DNA from: Bacteroidota bacterium
GTDB taxonomy: Bacteria; Bacteroidota; Bacteroidia; Chitinophagales; Chitinophagaceae
NCBI GenBank assembly: GCA_023415275.1
Contig: JAEZLJ010000021.1
Location: forward strand, 1 to 13,712
Reading direction: 5' to 3'
DNA: 13,712 bases
Shown here: one piece after another, positions 1-7,695 of the stretch
How positions within the stretch are numbered: the first letter of the stretch is position 1
Layout: every line of letters begins with the position of its first letter
Position numbers and translations under genes: made by a program
Notes under the pieces: generated by a model
Seen by the model: the letters and a program-made list of their open reading frames with translations, nothing else
Databases searched by the model: none
What the model was told of the DNA's origin: nothing

Positions 1-1
1 G

Positions 2-1219
2 CTGAATATTTATTATGCCGACAATCATAAAAGGGGTGATCTCTCTACCTGGGAGGTCCTGGGAAGAATGGCCTACGTGATGGGATCCCGTAAAGGCAAA
101 AATGCCAAAGTGCCGGATTACCAGGTATGGTCACATGTGGATTATGATCCCGAACATTCTCAATGGGTGGCCCGCAATGAAGTGGTAAAAGGCAGCGGCA
201 CCACCGATGTCTTTGAAGGGATGAATGAACCCAATGCATTCTGGGCAGGTTATGATGATTACCTGAACGGCAGGTACCTGGCGCCTGCCTGGTCCATGAT
301 GTATGATGGGCATAAAGGGCAGTATAAAAACTGTGGCGTAAAGAATGCCGACCCTAATTTAAAAATGAGTACTTCCGGGTTGGCCACTGCCTCTACTGAT
401 ATTATGAGGTCTGTTTATTGGTGGAGCAAAAAGAACAGGGGTGTAAAAAAAGATGGCAGTGTTGATTTGCCTTTTGATATCATCCAGTTTCATAATTATT
501 CCTACACTGGTGGTGTGAGCCAATATGCAGGAGGTGTGCAGGGTGGCCTGCCACCCGAACTTTCCAATGTGCTGGAGGCCGCTGATGAATTTGTATGGTA
601 TTCCAATAAATATGCTCAAGGCCGCGAAGTATGGGTAGGTGAATGGGGTTATGACGTGAACCCGGAATCGCCAATGAATGCACCTGCTTATGGACCCTAT
701 AGTGCCGAACAAACAAGGGCTAACTGGGCCATGCGAACCATCCTGGAATATGCCGCCCATGGCATAGACAGGGCTCAATGGTACCGCCTGTACCAGGATG
801 GCAACTGGGCTGATAAGGACGCCACCCAATTTTCTACTATGTCTTTATTAAGAGAGAACGAGGATAAGACCATCTCACGACGGTTGGTAGGAGATTATTT
901 CAAACAAGTGGGTGAACTGGGCGATTATGTATTTGACAGCAGGGTGAGTGAAACCCCAAGGGTTTTAAAATTTAAAAAGGGAAATGATGTGATGTATGCC
1001 ATCTGGGGTGTAGAACAGATGAAAAAAGAAAAGAACAGTCGTCCAGTTTTTACAGAAACCACCGGAACTTATGAATTGTCGATACCGGGTATAAGCACTG
1101 TTACAAAAAAGGAATTTGAAGATGGAAAAGGAACCATGCGTAATGAAAAGATCAGCGTCAATGGTAAGCTCACTGTAAAGTATAGTGCCAAACCTATTTT
1201 TATACTGGCAGGGCAATAA
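2..1219 (+). CDS. Clan GH-A-type glycoside hydrolase, 5' end outside the window
   Basis: The frame is open to the left edge, so the true start lies outside; the ATG at 68 is internal. The visible 405 residues look like the second part of a TIM-barrel hydrolase of clan GH-A followed by a small beta-rich C-terminal domain (from about 900 on). The expected acid/base glutamate is in EGMNEPN (GAA at 227-229) and the expected nucleophile in VWVGEWGYD (GAA at 641-643). FHNYSY lies between them, as substrate-pocket residues do in this fold. The protein probably cleaves a polysaccharide or oligosaccharide outside the cytoplasm, but the signal peptide region is not visible and the substrate cannot be read from the sequence. 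GH39- or GH5-like membership is possible; I could not decide between families. The protein ends FILAGQ with no sorting domain. The stop TAA overlaps the next gene's ATG by one base (TAATG). Confidence 0.8.
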   Translation: MNIYYADNHKRGDLSTWEVLGRMAYVMGSRKGKNAKVPDYQVWSHVDYDPEHSQWVARNEVVKGSGTTDVFEGMNEPNAFWAGYDDYLNGRYLAPAWSMMYDGHKGQYKNCGVKNADPNLKMSTSGLATASTDIMRSVYWWSKKNRGVKKDGSVDLPFDIIQFHNYSYTGGVSQYAGGVQGGLPPELSNVLEAADEFVWYSNKYAQGREVWVGEWGYDVNPESPMNAPAYGPYSAEQTRANWAMRTILEYAAHGIDRAQWYRLYQDGNWADKDATQFSTMSLLRENEDKTISRRLVGDYFKQVGELGDYVFDSRVSETPRVLKFKKGNDVMYAIWGVEQMKKEKNSRPVFTETTGTYELSIPGISTVTKKEFEDGKGTMRNEKISVNGKLTVKYSAKPIFILAGQ

Positions 1220-1629
1220 TGGAAAAACAAACCGGCATATCAATGACCATTCCTCAAGATAGGCCTGTTTACGAAGGCGAGATCGCTACCTACTGGTTTG
1301 ATGAGGGCATCCTGGTGTCCCTATCTAAAGGTCCAAGGAGAACGGTGGCTAACATAACAGCTAATGTGGCACTGGTTAAGGAAATCACCCAAAACAAAAG
1401 AGTTCCTCTTTTGATCTACCTCTGTGATTCCCCTGTCCCGGATAAAGAGACAAGAAGATTTTCCACTACACAGTTGCCATTGATTTATTCGGCCATGGCT
1501 ATGGTGTCCCCACCAGGTTTGTCACAATTTATCATGAAGATCCTTTTCAGGCTGAAGCCGCCACCCATTCCTATAAAAACATTTACCGATGACCAGGAAG
1601 CGAAAAAATGGCTGAAACAATTCCTATAG
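1219..1629 (+). CDS. STAS/SpoIIAA-like (DUF7793-type) small protein
   Basis: This 136-residue soluble protein has the pattern of the STAS/SEC14-like proteins common in Bacteroidota. A beta-rich N-terminus (EIATYWFDEGILVSL) is followed by a helix (ANITANVALVKEITQNK), a strand with the typical VPLLIYL core, and a second half with a serine/alanine-rich helix. It ends in a helix with the family-like KTFTDDQEAKKWLKQFL. The family is thought to be structural or regulatory; no catalytic residues are visible and I assign no function. The ATG shares its A with the stop of the upstream hydrolase, which could allow translational coupling; a second ATG at 1243 (MTIPQD) is an equally good start by family length. 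There is no visible functional link to the hydrolase. Confidence 0.7.
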   Translation: MEKQTGISMTIPQDRPVYEGEIATYWFDEGILVSLSKGPRRTVANITANVALVKEITQNKRVPLLIYLCDSPVPDKETRRFSTTQLPLIYSAMAMVSPPGLSQFIMKILFRLKPPPIPIKTFTDDQEAKKWLKQFL

Positions 1630-1718
1630 TGTATAGCCACATTGTACTATAGCAATGACAAGTCTTAACCAGTAAGAGAACTTCCTGGCTGGCTCCTCGG
1701 TATAATATAATCATCCCT

Positions 1719-2585
1719 TTATCCTTTATCAGTATCGTAGTACCACCCAAATAAAAACATAAACAATCCATAGCAGATGGTGCCTATGGCAACTACGATA
1801 AAATATACATGGCCCACATGATCACCTATAAAATCAAAAGCCTTGTCAGTATTAACTACCAGTTGCGGGTGAGCTTCTATAGCGGATTTGATGAAGAAAA
1901 AACCAATGATGCCTAATATGATACCCCTGGCAAAATGACCCGCCCAGGCAAGTGTGTGAATGATGTTTTTATTGGCTTGCTTCATGTATTTGATATCCAT
2001 TCTTTCCACATAAGTCCTGGTGATCACATAACCCAGTTGAACAATGGCTACCATACAGGTGATGATACCTGCTGCCAGCAGCAACTCATAACCCCAGTCC
2101 TCTGTAAGAAGGTGTCGGGCCATATTTCTTTGAGCTGTTGGCTGACCTGTAATTTTAATATCCCCGGTACCCGATAAAGCCTGGAGGGCCGAGAAGGCAA
2201 TAAGAATATCTGCTAAACTGCTTAAGGCTGTGACTGTTCTTCTTAATATTCCTTTCAGGTCTTTACCATATGCATAGGGATCTTTCACAGCTTCATAGAT
2301 CCGCCAAATGGTATAGCTGACCATTCCTAGTAGTATAAAGCCAATAAATATCTTTCCAATAAAGAACTGGTCTAAAAAAGCAAGCAGGCTGGCTTCATCA
2401 GCACCACCCCTTTTTAATTTATAAAATGAAAGTATAGCAATGACACCAATCGACAGGTATATCAGACCGGTAGCTACACAGCCCCAAAAGGCGAGGTAAT
2501 ACCATAAGCTATGTTTCTTTCTTCTTTGGATAACATTGAAAATTATGGAAATCAATCCAGTCCAATTCCTGTGCCTGCACCTCAA
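1719..2585 (-). CDS. DUF1206 family six-helix membrane protein
   Basis: About 270-288 residues with six hydrophobic helices at roughly residues 31-53, 76-97, 119-136, 166-187, 213-234 and 258-281. They are arranged as three two-helix units, which is the DUF1206 layout. The third unit carries the family-like ARGIILGIIGFFFIKSA. Cytoplasmic-membrane location is clear; the function of the family is unknown. The start is uncertain. The frame has no ATG before the first helix; TTG codons exist at 2585 and 2555, and the N-terminal 25 residues read poorly. A weak -7-like box (TAGCTTTC, read on the minus strand) lies at 2616-2623, which fits a start near 2585. The gene is convergent with the STAS gene and downstream of the multicopper oxidase terminator, so it is probably transcribed alone. 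Confidence 0.75.
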   Translation of the reverse strand: MRCRHRNWTGLISIIFNVIQRRKKHSLWYYLAFWGCVATGLIYLSIGVIAILSFYKLKRGGADEASLLAFLDQFFIGKIFIGFILLGMVSYTIWRIYEAVKDPYAYGKDLKGILRRTVTALSSLADILIAFSALQALSGTGDIKITGQPTAQRNMARHLLTEDWGYELLLAAGIITCMVAIVQLGYVITRTYVERMDIKYMKQANKNIIHTLAWAGHFARGIILGIIGFFFIKSAIEAHPQLVVNTDKAFDFIGDHVGHVYFIVVAIGTICYGLFMFLFGWYYDTDKG

Positions 2586-2636
2586 TTTGGCCGGTAAAGA
2601 ATTTTTACTGAAACCGAAAGCTATAAAGAAAAAAGA

Positions 2637-2658
2637 AAAGGGACTTTTTAGCCCCTTT
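2637..2658 (-). terminator. Intrinsic terminator after the multicopper oxidase gene
   Basis: AAAGGG at 2637-2642 pairs with CCCTTT at 2653-2658 across a 10-base loop. On the minus strand the stem is followed by a T-rich run (the A-rich plus-strand stretch just below 2637). It lies just downstream of the minus-strand stop at 2667 and ahead of the DUF1206 gene. Confidence 0.6.
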
Positions 2659-2666
2659 CTATTATA

Positions 2667-4697
2667 CTATTTCTGCAACACCAGTTTTTTTAATATCCTT
2701 TCACCCTTACCGGCTATCTCGCAGTAGTAAACGCCATTTGACAGGTTACTCCCATCAATGGAAAAACGTGTAGTACCTGCCGGTTTCCCTGCCTTAAAGA
2801 TATTTTTCAACAGGCTGCCTTTGTTGTCATATAGGTTAATGGACACATCTTCTTTAGCGGGTAGATTCAATTCAATAGTAACAGTACTGCTGAATGGATT
2901 AGGATATACTTTGGCTTGCCATAAGCTCTCAAGATTGTTGCTTTCAGTAACAGCTTTCTTCATTGTTGGCTGTTCATTCATGGTACCTACAAAATAGGGC
3001 CGCATCATTTCATGATCTTCATGCGAAAGAATGTGACAGTGCCATACATATAGGCCTTCCTTATCAAATGTGGCAATTACCCTGTTCACTTCCCCGGGAT
3101 TCATGACCCAGGTATCCTTCCAGCCCTTTTCCTCTGCACCTGGCAGCATGGGCTGTCCCATCATTCTTACCTTACTTAATCTTCCATTACCATCAACAGT
3201 TCCCTGGAACTTTTGTCTGTTTACCAACTGAGTGCTTACTAAATGCAGGTGAATCGGATGCGCATCCATGGTATTATTATAGATCTCCCATATCTCCGTG
3301 TTATTCAGTTTAGGGTTTTCAGTGATGGCATCATGCCACTCAAGAACCCCATTGTCAAAGGTTCCCAGCATGGGTTTCAGTCTGCCCATTTCATCTGTGG
3401 ATTCAAACAGTACGAGCTTTCTTGCGGGAAGAGTAGTTTGTAAAGCGGGTATGGAAGGTTGTAACGTCGTGGGCAGCGCTGTTAAGGGATAATTTGAATT
3501 CAGGGCCTTGCTTACTTTAAAAGCCATTATTTGCCCGGTCGTGGAGGGGTCAATAGATTGCCCTTTAGGATAAGGTGTTTTGGCATTATTGCGCATGATG
3601 ATCATTTGACCATTTAAGGCGGGTGAGGAGAAATCAAGTATGACATCCTTTCTTTCTCCGGGTCCTAAAAGAATTTGTGATTGGCTCACAGGTGCAGATA
3701 GAAAGCCATTATCCGTACCGATCTGAATAAAGGGTTGGGCACTGGAAAGGGCGAGGTTGTAAAAGCGGGAATCAGAACCATTCAATATCCTGAAACGGTA
3801 TTGTCTGGGCTCTACTTCCAGCAATGGCCATGTCATGCCATTAACCAGGATAAAGTTGCCAAAAAATTCAGGCAAAACACTGGGTAAGGAATTGGAAGGC
3901 GTTTCTGTTTCTGATTGAAAAGGATAATACAGTTTTCCATCATTGGTAAACATTCTGTCCTGGATGGCAAGCCCAATATCATAGGGTGAAGCAGGCAGCT
4001 TACCTCCGGTTTGTAAGCTTATTTCATTAGCATCGGTGTTTAAATAAAAGCCAGCCATTCCCGCATAAACATTTAAGCGGGTGATGCCTAATGCATGATC
4101 ATGATACCATAATGTGGCAGCTTGCTGGTCATTGGCATAATAATAGGGCTCCGCATCACCTTTCACAAATCCTTTTCCTTTTACACTAAAGTTGGGTGTA
4201 AACCAGGCCTCGGGCAGGCCATCACTGGCCGATTCTGTATGGCCGCCATGTAAATGTGTAACAATTGGAACGCCCAGGTTTTCCCATCCCTCTTCTTCTT
4301 CGAATGCCCAGTGAACAGTTGGGTCTACAGGCAACAAATGCGGGATGGGCTGATTCAACCCATTCACCAGGTTGTTTCGCCAAAAGATCTGGATCGGGAT
4401 ATCTTTCTTAGCCAGGATGGTGGGCCCCGGGTAGGTTCCATTGTATCCCCATACAGTTGTCTTTAATATGGTCTTATTCACTGGGTCTATTAACCCCAGC
4501 CATTGCTCGAACTGGCTGACGCCGATGGTAAATAAGCCGCCATTGCGGCCATCGATCACAGTAGGTATGGGAAGTGGGTTGACAAACTTTGGTTGCAGTT
4601 TTGGATTGAGCAATACCTGGGAAAAACTTACAAGGCTTGGGCAGATAAAAAATATAATAGCCAATAAAATTTTACTGCCGGTAAATTTCTGTTTCAT
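2667..4697 (-). CDS. CotA-like multicopper oxidase with T9SS sorting domain
   Basis: A 676-residue secreted copper oxidase of the CotA/bilirubin-oxidase type, which oxidises phenolic substrates or metal ions while reducing O2 to water. Residues 1-27 are a signal peptide (hydrophobic core LLAIIFFICPSLVSF). All four copper motifs are present: HLHGGH (H148, H150), WYHDH (H199, H201), HPIHLH (H480, H483, H485) and HCHILSHEDHEMM (H553, C554, H555, H559). M564 sits where the axial ligand of the type 1 copper is in CotA, so a low or middle redox potential is expected. Residues 597-676 (VYPNPF..., ending in a basic KKLVLQK) are a type A C-terminal sorting domain of the type IX secretion system, so the enzyme should be released or anchored at the cell surface. 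ATG at 4697 is well placed before the signal peptide. No export or copper-chaperone partner gene is adjacent. The natural substrate is unknown. Confidence 0.92.
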   Translation of the reverse strand: MKQKFTGSKILLAIIFFICPSLVSFSQVLLNPKLQPKFVNPLPIPTVIDGRNGGLFTIGVSQFEQWLGLIDPVNKTILKTTVWGYNGTYPGPTILAKKDIPIQIFWRNNLVNGLNQPIPHLLPVDPTVHWAFEEEEGWENLGVPIVTHLHGGHTESASDGLPEAWFTPNFSVKGKGFVKGDAEPYYYANDQQAATLWYHDHALGITRLNVYAGMAGFYLNTDANEISLQTGGKLPASPYDIGLAIQDRMFTNDGKLYYPFQSETETPSNSLPSVLPEFFGNFILVNGMTWPLLEVEPRQYRFRILNGSDSRFYNLALSSAQPFIQIGTDNGFLSAPVSQSQILLGPGERKDVILDFSSPALNGQMIIMRNNAKTPYPKGQSIDPSTTGQIMAFKVSKALNSNYPLTALPTTLQPSIPALQTTLPARKLVLFESTDEMGRLKPMLGTFDNGVLEWHDAITENPKLNNTEIWEIYNNTMDAHPIHLHLVSTQLVNRQKFQGTVDGNGRLSKVRMMGQPMLPGAEEKGWKDTWVMNPGEVNRVIATFDKEGLYVWHCHILSHEDHEMMRPYFVGTMNEQPTMKKAVTESNNLESLWQAKVYPNPFSSTVTIELNLPAKEDVSINLYDNKGSLLKNIFKAGKPAGTTRFSIDGSNLSNGVYYCEIAGKGERILKKLVLQK

Positions 4698-4829
4698 ACG
4701 CGTTAGTTTTGGTTGGATGATTAATACTTCAAGTTAGACCACCTAATAGCCCATTTGAATGACGGCCGTCAGCACATGTTATGATAATTACACATTTAAA
4801 TATTTGCGCATGAGCTATGCCGGGACTGG

Positions 4830-4860
4830 TTTGCATGGCTTATACTGCTCCATATTTTTC
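4830..4860 (+). promoter_or_regulatory. Bacteroidota-type promoter for the GNAT gene
   Basis: TTTG at 4830-4833 and TATTTTTC at 4853-4860 are separated by 19 bases, one mismatch from the TTTG/TAnnTTTG pattern. The box lies inside the longer reading frame that opens at 4817 and 20 bases before ATG 4880, which argues for the shorter start. Confidence 0.5.
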
Positions 4861-4879
4861 ATCAAACACAGATTGCAAA

Positions 4880-5344
4880 ATGGATATTTTTACCGTTCAC
4901 AGGGATGCCTTTTTCATTACTACTGACAGGTCTAAACTGGACCTTCCCTTCATACACCATTTTTTATCACAGGAAGCATACTGGAGTAAAAACATTCCTT
5001 TCGATCGGGTGCGGCAGGCAGCTGATCACTCTCTGAATTTTGGATTGTTTTATCATGACAGGCAGATAGGATATGCCCGTGTGATCACTGACTACGCCAC
5101 TATTGCCTACCTGGGCGATGTATTTATCATTCCTGAGTTTCGCGGACAGGGTTTGTCTAAATGGTTGTTGCAAAACATCATGCAACATCCGGGCGTGCAA
5201 GGGCTCCGGCGTTGGATATTGTTGACAAGCGATGCCCATGGCCTGTATAAACAATTTGGTTGGACAGAAATTGCCAGCCCGGGAAAGTGGATGGAAAAGC
5301 ATGATCCTGAGGTCTATACAAAGAATAAAACAAGTGTGTTATAA
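4880..5344 (+). CDS. GNAT family N-acetyltransferase
   Basis: A 154-residue cytoplasmic acetyltransferase that would use acetyl-CoA to modify a small molecule or a protein amine. The fold is visible as the strand LGDVFIIPEF followed by the CoA pyrophosphate loop RGQGLS (residues 88-93; the usual last Gly/Ala is Ser) and the helix KWLLQNIM. A second conserved block, RRWILLTSDAHGLYKQFGW, follows (residues 110-128). This matches the short one-domain group whose members begin MDIFTVHRD. I chose ATG 4880 over the in-frame ATG 4817 because the extra 21 residues look non-coding and contain a promoter. The gene stands alone and is divergent from the multicopper oxidase. The substrate cannot be told from the sequence. 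Confidence 0.88.
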   Translation: MDIFTVHRDAFFITTDRSKLDLPFIHHFLSQEAYWSKNIPFDRVRQAADHSLNFGLFYHDRQIGYARVITDYATIAYLGDVFIIPEFRGQGLSKWLLQNIMQHPGVQGLRRWILLTSDAHGLYKQFGWTEIASPGKWMEKHDPEVYTKNKTSVL

Positions 5345-5501
5345 TGCCTGTTGGCCACTTGTGAAAGAAGAGCAGAAATGGACTAGGTAAAGGAAAATTA
5401 ATCCATACACTAAGGATGACCGGAAATGATTAGGCCCTGTTATAAAAAATCATTTTTTAGTGGTCTTTTTTTCGGTAAATTACCTTTAAATAATCTTTAC
5501 T

Positions 5502-5933
5502 ATGCATACTGTCAACCAGATCCTTTCACGTAAAGGAGCCCATGCTATTTCAATTCCTTTACACGCAACTGTAATTGATACTTTGAAATTAATGGCAGAA
5601 AAGAACATTGGTTCTGTCATAGTGCTGGATGAAGCCCAAAACTATTGTGGCATAGTAACAGAAAGAGATTATTCCCGCAAGGTAATTTTAAAAGGAAAAA
5701 GCTCCACAGATACAAGAGTGGAAGAGATCATGTCCACCGACCTGCCTCATGTATCTCCTAAAGACACCGTTGAGCATTGCATGGAACTGATGTCAGAACA
5801 TAACATCAGGTATATACCTGTATTTTCTAATAATGAATTAAAGGGAATTGTATCCATGAGTGACGTGGTAAAAGAGACCATTCTGATGCAGCAGGAAACG
5901 ATCGACCACCTTCACCAATATATCAGTCTTTGA
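5502..5933 (+). CDS. Stand-alone tandem CBS domain protein
   Basis: This 143-residue protein is almost entirely two CBS domains, at about residues 8-65 and 74-132. Each has the alternating strand-helix pattern, with GSVIVLDEAQNYCGIVTERDYSRK in the first and IRYIPVFSNNELKGIVSMSDVVK in the second. The [GS]-I-V-[ST]-x-[RS]-D motif after the last strand of each domain is where these proteins bind the ribose and phosphates of adenosine ligands. A pair forms one Bateman module that senses AMP/ATP-type nucleotides; no effector domain is attached, so it probably acts on a partner in trans. ATG 5502 is preceded by an AT-rich stretch with a possible -7 box TACCTTTA (5481-5488). The gene is monocistronic by spacing. 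Confidence 0.9.
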   Translation: MHTVNQILSRKGAHAISIPLHATVIDTLKLMAEKNIGSVIVLDEAQNYCGIVTERDYSRKVILKGKSSTDTRVEEIMSTDLPHVSPKDTVEHCMELMSEHNIRYIPVFSNNELKGIVSMSDVVKETILMQQETIDHLHQYISL

Positions 5934-5990
5934 TTTGCCTTCAGCAGTAAGCTTGTCACATGCATCGAGAGCGTAATAAGCCACTCGCTG

Positions 5991-6021
5991 TTGCATAAGT
6001 TCAGCATTGGTATTAATTTTG
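5991..6021 (+). promoter_or_regulatory. Bacteroidota-type promoter for the small membrane protein gene
   Basis: TTG at 5991-5993 and a perfect TAnnTTTG box (TAATTTTG, 6014-6021) are 20 bases apart. Transcription would begin near 6028, about 20 bases before ATG 6049. Confidence 0.6.
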
Positions 6022-6048
6022 AAAGATTACCATCCGTAAGTATCGGCT

Positions 6049-6318
6049 ATGACTAAACGCACCTATATTCTGATCTTCTCCCTTCTTGGGCTGTTATCCC
6101 TGGGCTATGCTATTTACAGGTCCACCAGTGTACGCACCACTGTCATGGAAAATGGCATGCAGGTAGTATATGGCGAACCCCAGCATGGACTCATCCTGGG
6201 CCTTTGTGTATTGGCGGGCACTTGTATCCTGGGTATCGTATTGTTGCTGATGGACAGGAAAGACTGGACGGATGATGCCAAAATGCTTTCTAAAAGAACA
6301 GTAGAGCCATTTAAATAG
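6049..6318 (+). CDS. Small two-helix membrane protein of unknown function
   Basis: An 89-residue protein with two clear membrane helices (about residues 6-22 and 47-67). They are joined by a polar loop of about 25 residues (YRSTSVRTTVMENGMQVVYG) and followed by a charged tail (MDRKDWTDDAKMLSKRTVEPFK). The ends carry lysines and arginines, suggesting a hairpin with both termini in the cytoplasm. I do not recognise the family. The promoter just upstream fits this start. The next gene begins 39 bases later on the same strand, so the two may form one transcript. Confidence 0.7.
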   Translation: MTKRTYILIFSLLGLLSLGYAIYRSTSVRTTVMENGMQVVYGEPQHGLILGLCVLAGTCILGIVLLLMDRKDWTDDAKMLSKRTVEPFK

Positions 6319-6357
6319 ACAAGCGGGTTTATTCAGTACATTGCTGTTTTATCAAAC

Positions 6358-6798
6358 ATGTACCGCAAGAAACCTGATGTTGATGTGATCCTGGATATCC
6401 TGGATGCTGCCGTGGCTGCATATCCCAATTCTGCTTTCCTGCAAAGTCTCAGAAGCCAGTACCAGGAGCGCGGTGGCCTGAGTAAAAAGCAACTGGAAGG
6501 ATTATTTAAAAAAACACAGAATTTACACACCATCCCCGATAATAAAAGAGCTACGCTCCAGGCTGAGATTTTGAAAAGGCCTAACAGGTACAAATCAGAG
6601 AAGCCTGCCATTACCCCCCTCTATCAAAAAGATGAAAGAATAGGCACTATGGTGCAAACAGTTTTGGCCAAATATCCCCAGCATAAAAGAGTGTTGTTTT
6701 TCAAATTGCGTTATGATAATAATGAGACCTTAACTACTGCCGAGGTTACTGAATTAGAAAAGTTCTACAAGCTTTGCGGCGGCGCTGCAATAGGGTAA
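6358..6798 (+). CDS. Hypothetical helical protein with an internal duplication
   Basis: A 146-residue soluble, basic and mostly helical protein without signal peptide or membrane helix. Two halves resemble each other: residues 9-52 (helix, YPNSAFLQSLRSQYQERGG, LSKKQLEGLFKK) and 94-138 (helix, YPQHKRVLFFKLRYDNNE, LTTAEVTELEKFYK). A lysine-rich linker separates them. The 'SLRSQYQERGGLSKKQL' block resembles, from memory, a short helical hairpin found in phage and helicase-related hypothetical proteins, but this is not enough to assign a function. It may be co-transcribed with the small membrane protein gene 39 bases upstream. Codon use is like that of the neighbours, so the gene looks real. Confidence 0.7.
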   Translation: MYRKKPDVDVILDILDAAVAAYPNSAFLQSLRSQYQERGGLSKKQLEGLFKKTQNLHTIPDNKRATLQAEILKRPNRYKSEKPAITPLYQKDERIGTMVQTVLAKYPQHKRVLFFKLRYDNNETLTTAEVTELEKFYKLCGGAAIG

Positions 6799-6904
6799 TC
6801 TGTTGCACATTTCTTAATATTAGTATAAGACGCGCTATTAACTTTTCTAACTGCCATCGAAATACGAAATTTGTGCTCCCTTCTTACTTAAAACCCATTT
6901 GACC

Positions 6905-7630
6905 ATGAAAAAAACCATCTTCTTCACTACCCTTATTATGTCCTTTTCATTACTGTTCTTATCATTCAACAATAAGGATAATAATGATGAGATCGCTGCA
7001 TCAAAAAAGGTAGATTCCACCTCTTCCGTTAATGCACCTTCATTGGTAGATACATTAATGGATAGTTTGCACCTTGATTCTTTGGGGCTTACTCATGAGG
7101 CTGTTGAATATGCAGTGAAGGGTTTTGACAAGCTGGACAGTTTGGGAAAGGTGAACAATCCATATTTAACCATTGTTGACCTGAGCCAGTCGTCCAGGAA
7201 GAAGCGCTTTTATATCCTGGATATGCAAAAGCACCAATTGGTATGGAACACTTTTGTCTCACATGGTAAGAATTCAGGTATAGATATGGCTGAGAAGTTT
7301 TCTAATCAAATGAACTCAGAAGAAAGCAGCCTTGGTTTTTATGTAACCGAAAATACTTATACCGGCAAGCATGGTTTGTCTTTGCGCATCAATGGCCTGG
7401 AAGAGGGATTCAATTCAAATGCCGAAGCCCGTGGAGTAGTAGTTCATGGTGCTCCTTATGTAAATGCCGGCAGGGTTAACAGCGGGTATATGGGGCGCAG
7501 CCAGGGATGTCCTGCTTTGCCTGTCAATGAATATGCAAAAGTCATCAACATTATCAAAGACGGCTCTGTACTTTTTGTGTACCATCCGTCTGCTGATTAC
7601 CTGCAGTCTTCTCCCATTTTAAATAGCTGA
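6905..7630 (+). CDS. Murein L,D-transpeptidase catalytic domain (YkuD_2-type) protein
   Basis: A 241-residue exported protein. Residues 1-21 form a hydrophobic signal or anchor (MKKTIFFTTLIMSFSLLFLS), followed by a low-complexity Ser/Asp/Asn linker and a catalytic domain from about 85 to 230. The conserved pieces are LTIVDLSQSSRKKRFYILDM, the VSHGKNSG loop, VVVHGAPY (His181) and SQGCPALP with the catalytic Cys202. This is the pattern of the murein L,D-transpeptidase family that cross-links peptidoglycan stem peptides or attaches proteins to them in the periplasm. I start at ATG 6905; a TTG six bases upstream is in frame but unlikely. A weak promoter (TTTT at 6843, GAAATTTG at 6866-6873, 19 apart) could serve it. 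The gene ends at a strong bidirectional terminator. Confidence 0.9.
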   Translation: MKKTIFFTTLIMSFSLLFLSFNNKDNNDEIAASKKVDSTSSVNAPSLVDTLMDSLHLDSLGLTHEAVEYAVKGFDKLDSLGKVNNPYLTIVDLSQSSRKKRFYILDMQKHQLVWNTFVSHGKNSGIDMAEKFSNQMNSEESSLGFYVTENTYTGKHGLSLRINGLEEGFNSNAEARGVVVHGAPYVNAGRVNSGYMGRSQGCPALPVNEYAKVINIIKDGSVLFVYHPSADYLQSSPILNS

Positions 7631-7644
7631 TCCTAGATGATATA

Positions 7645-7680
7645 AAAAAAGCCTGTGCATAAAAATGCACAGGCTTTTTT
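7645..7680. terminator. Bidirectional intrinsic terminator
   Basis: A perfect 16-bp stem, 7645-7660 with 7665-7680, encloses an AAAA loop. The GC-rich core (GCCTGTGCAT) is flanked by A6 on the left and T6 on the right, so each strand sees a stem followed by a U-run. It separates the convergent L,D-transpeptidase and M48 genes. Confidence 0.93.
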
Positions 7681-7695
7681 GTTTTGTAAGGTGTA

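Noticed and set aside
359..829. 156-codon frame on the minus strand inside the glycoside hydrolase
   Set aside because: The plus strand carries conserved catalytic motifs over the same bases; the antisense product looks like random translation.
4817..4879. N-terminal extension of the GNAT protein from ATG 4817
   Set aside because: The extra 21 residues do not fit the family start MDIFTVHRD and overlap a promoter match.
5443..5459. Palindrome TAAAAAAT-C-ATTTTTTA before the CBS gene
   Set aside because: It is purely AT with a one-base centre; it is too weak for a terminator and more likely part of an AT-rich promoter region.
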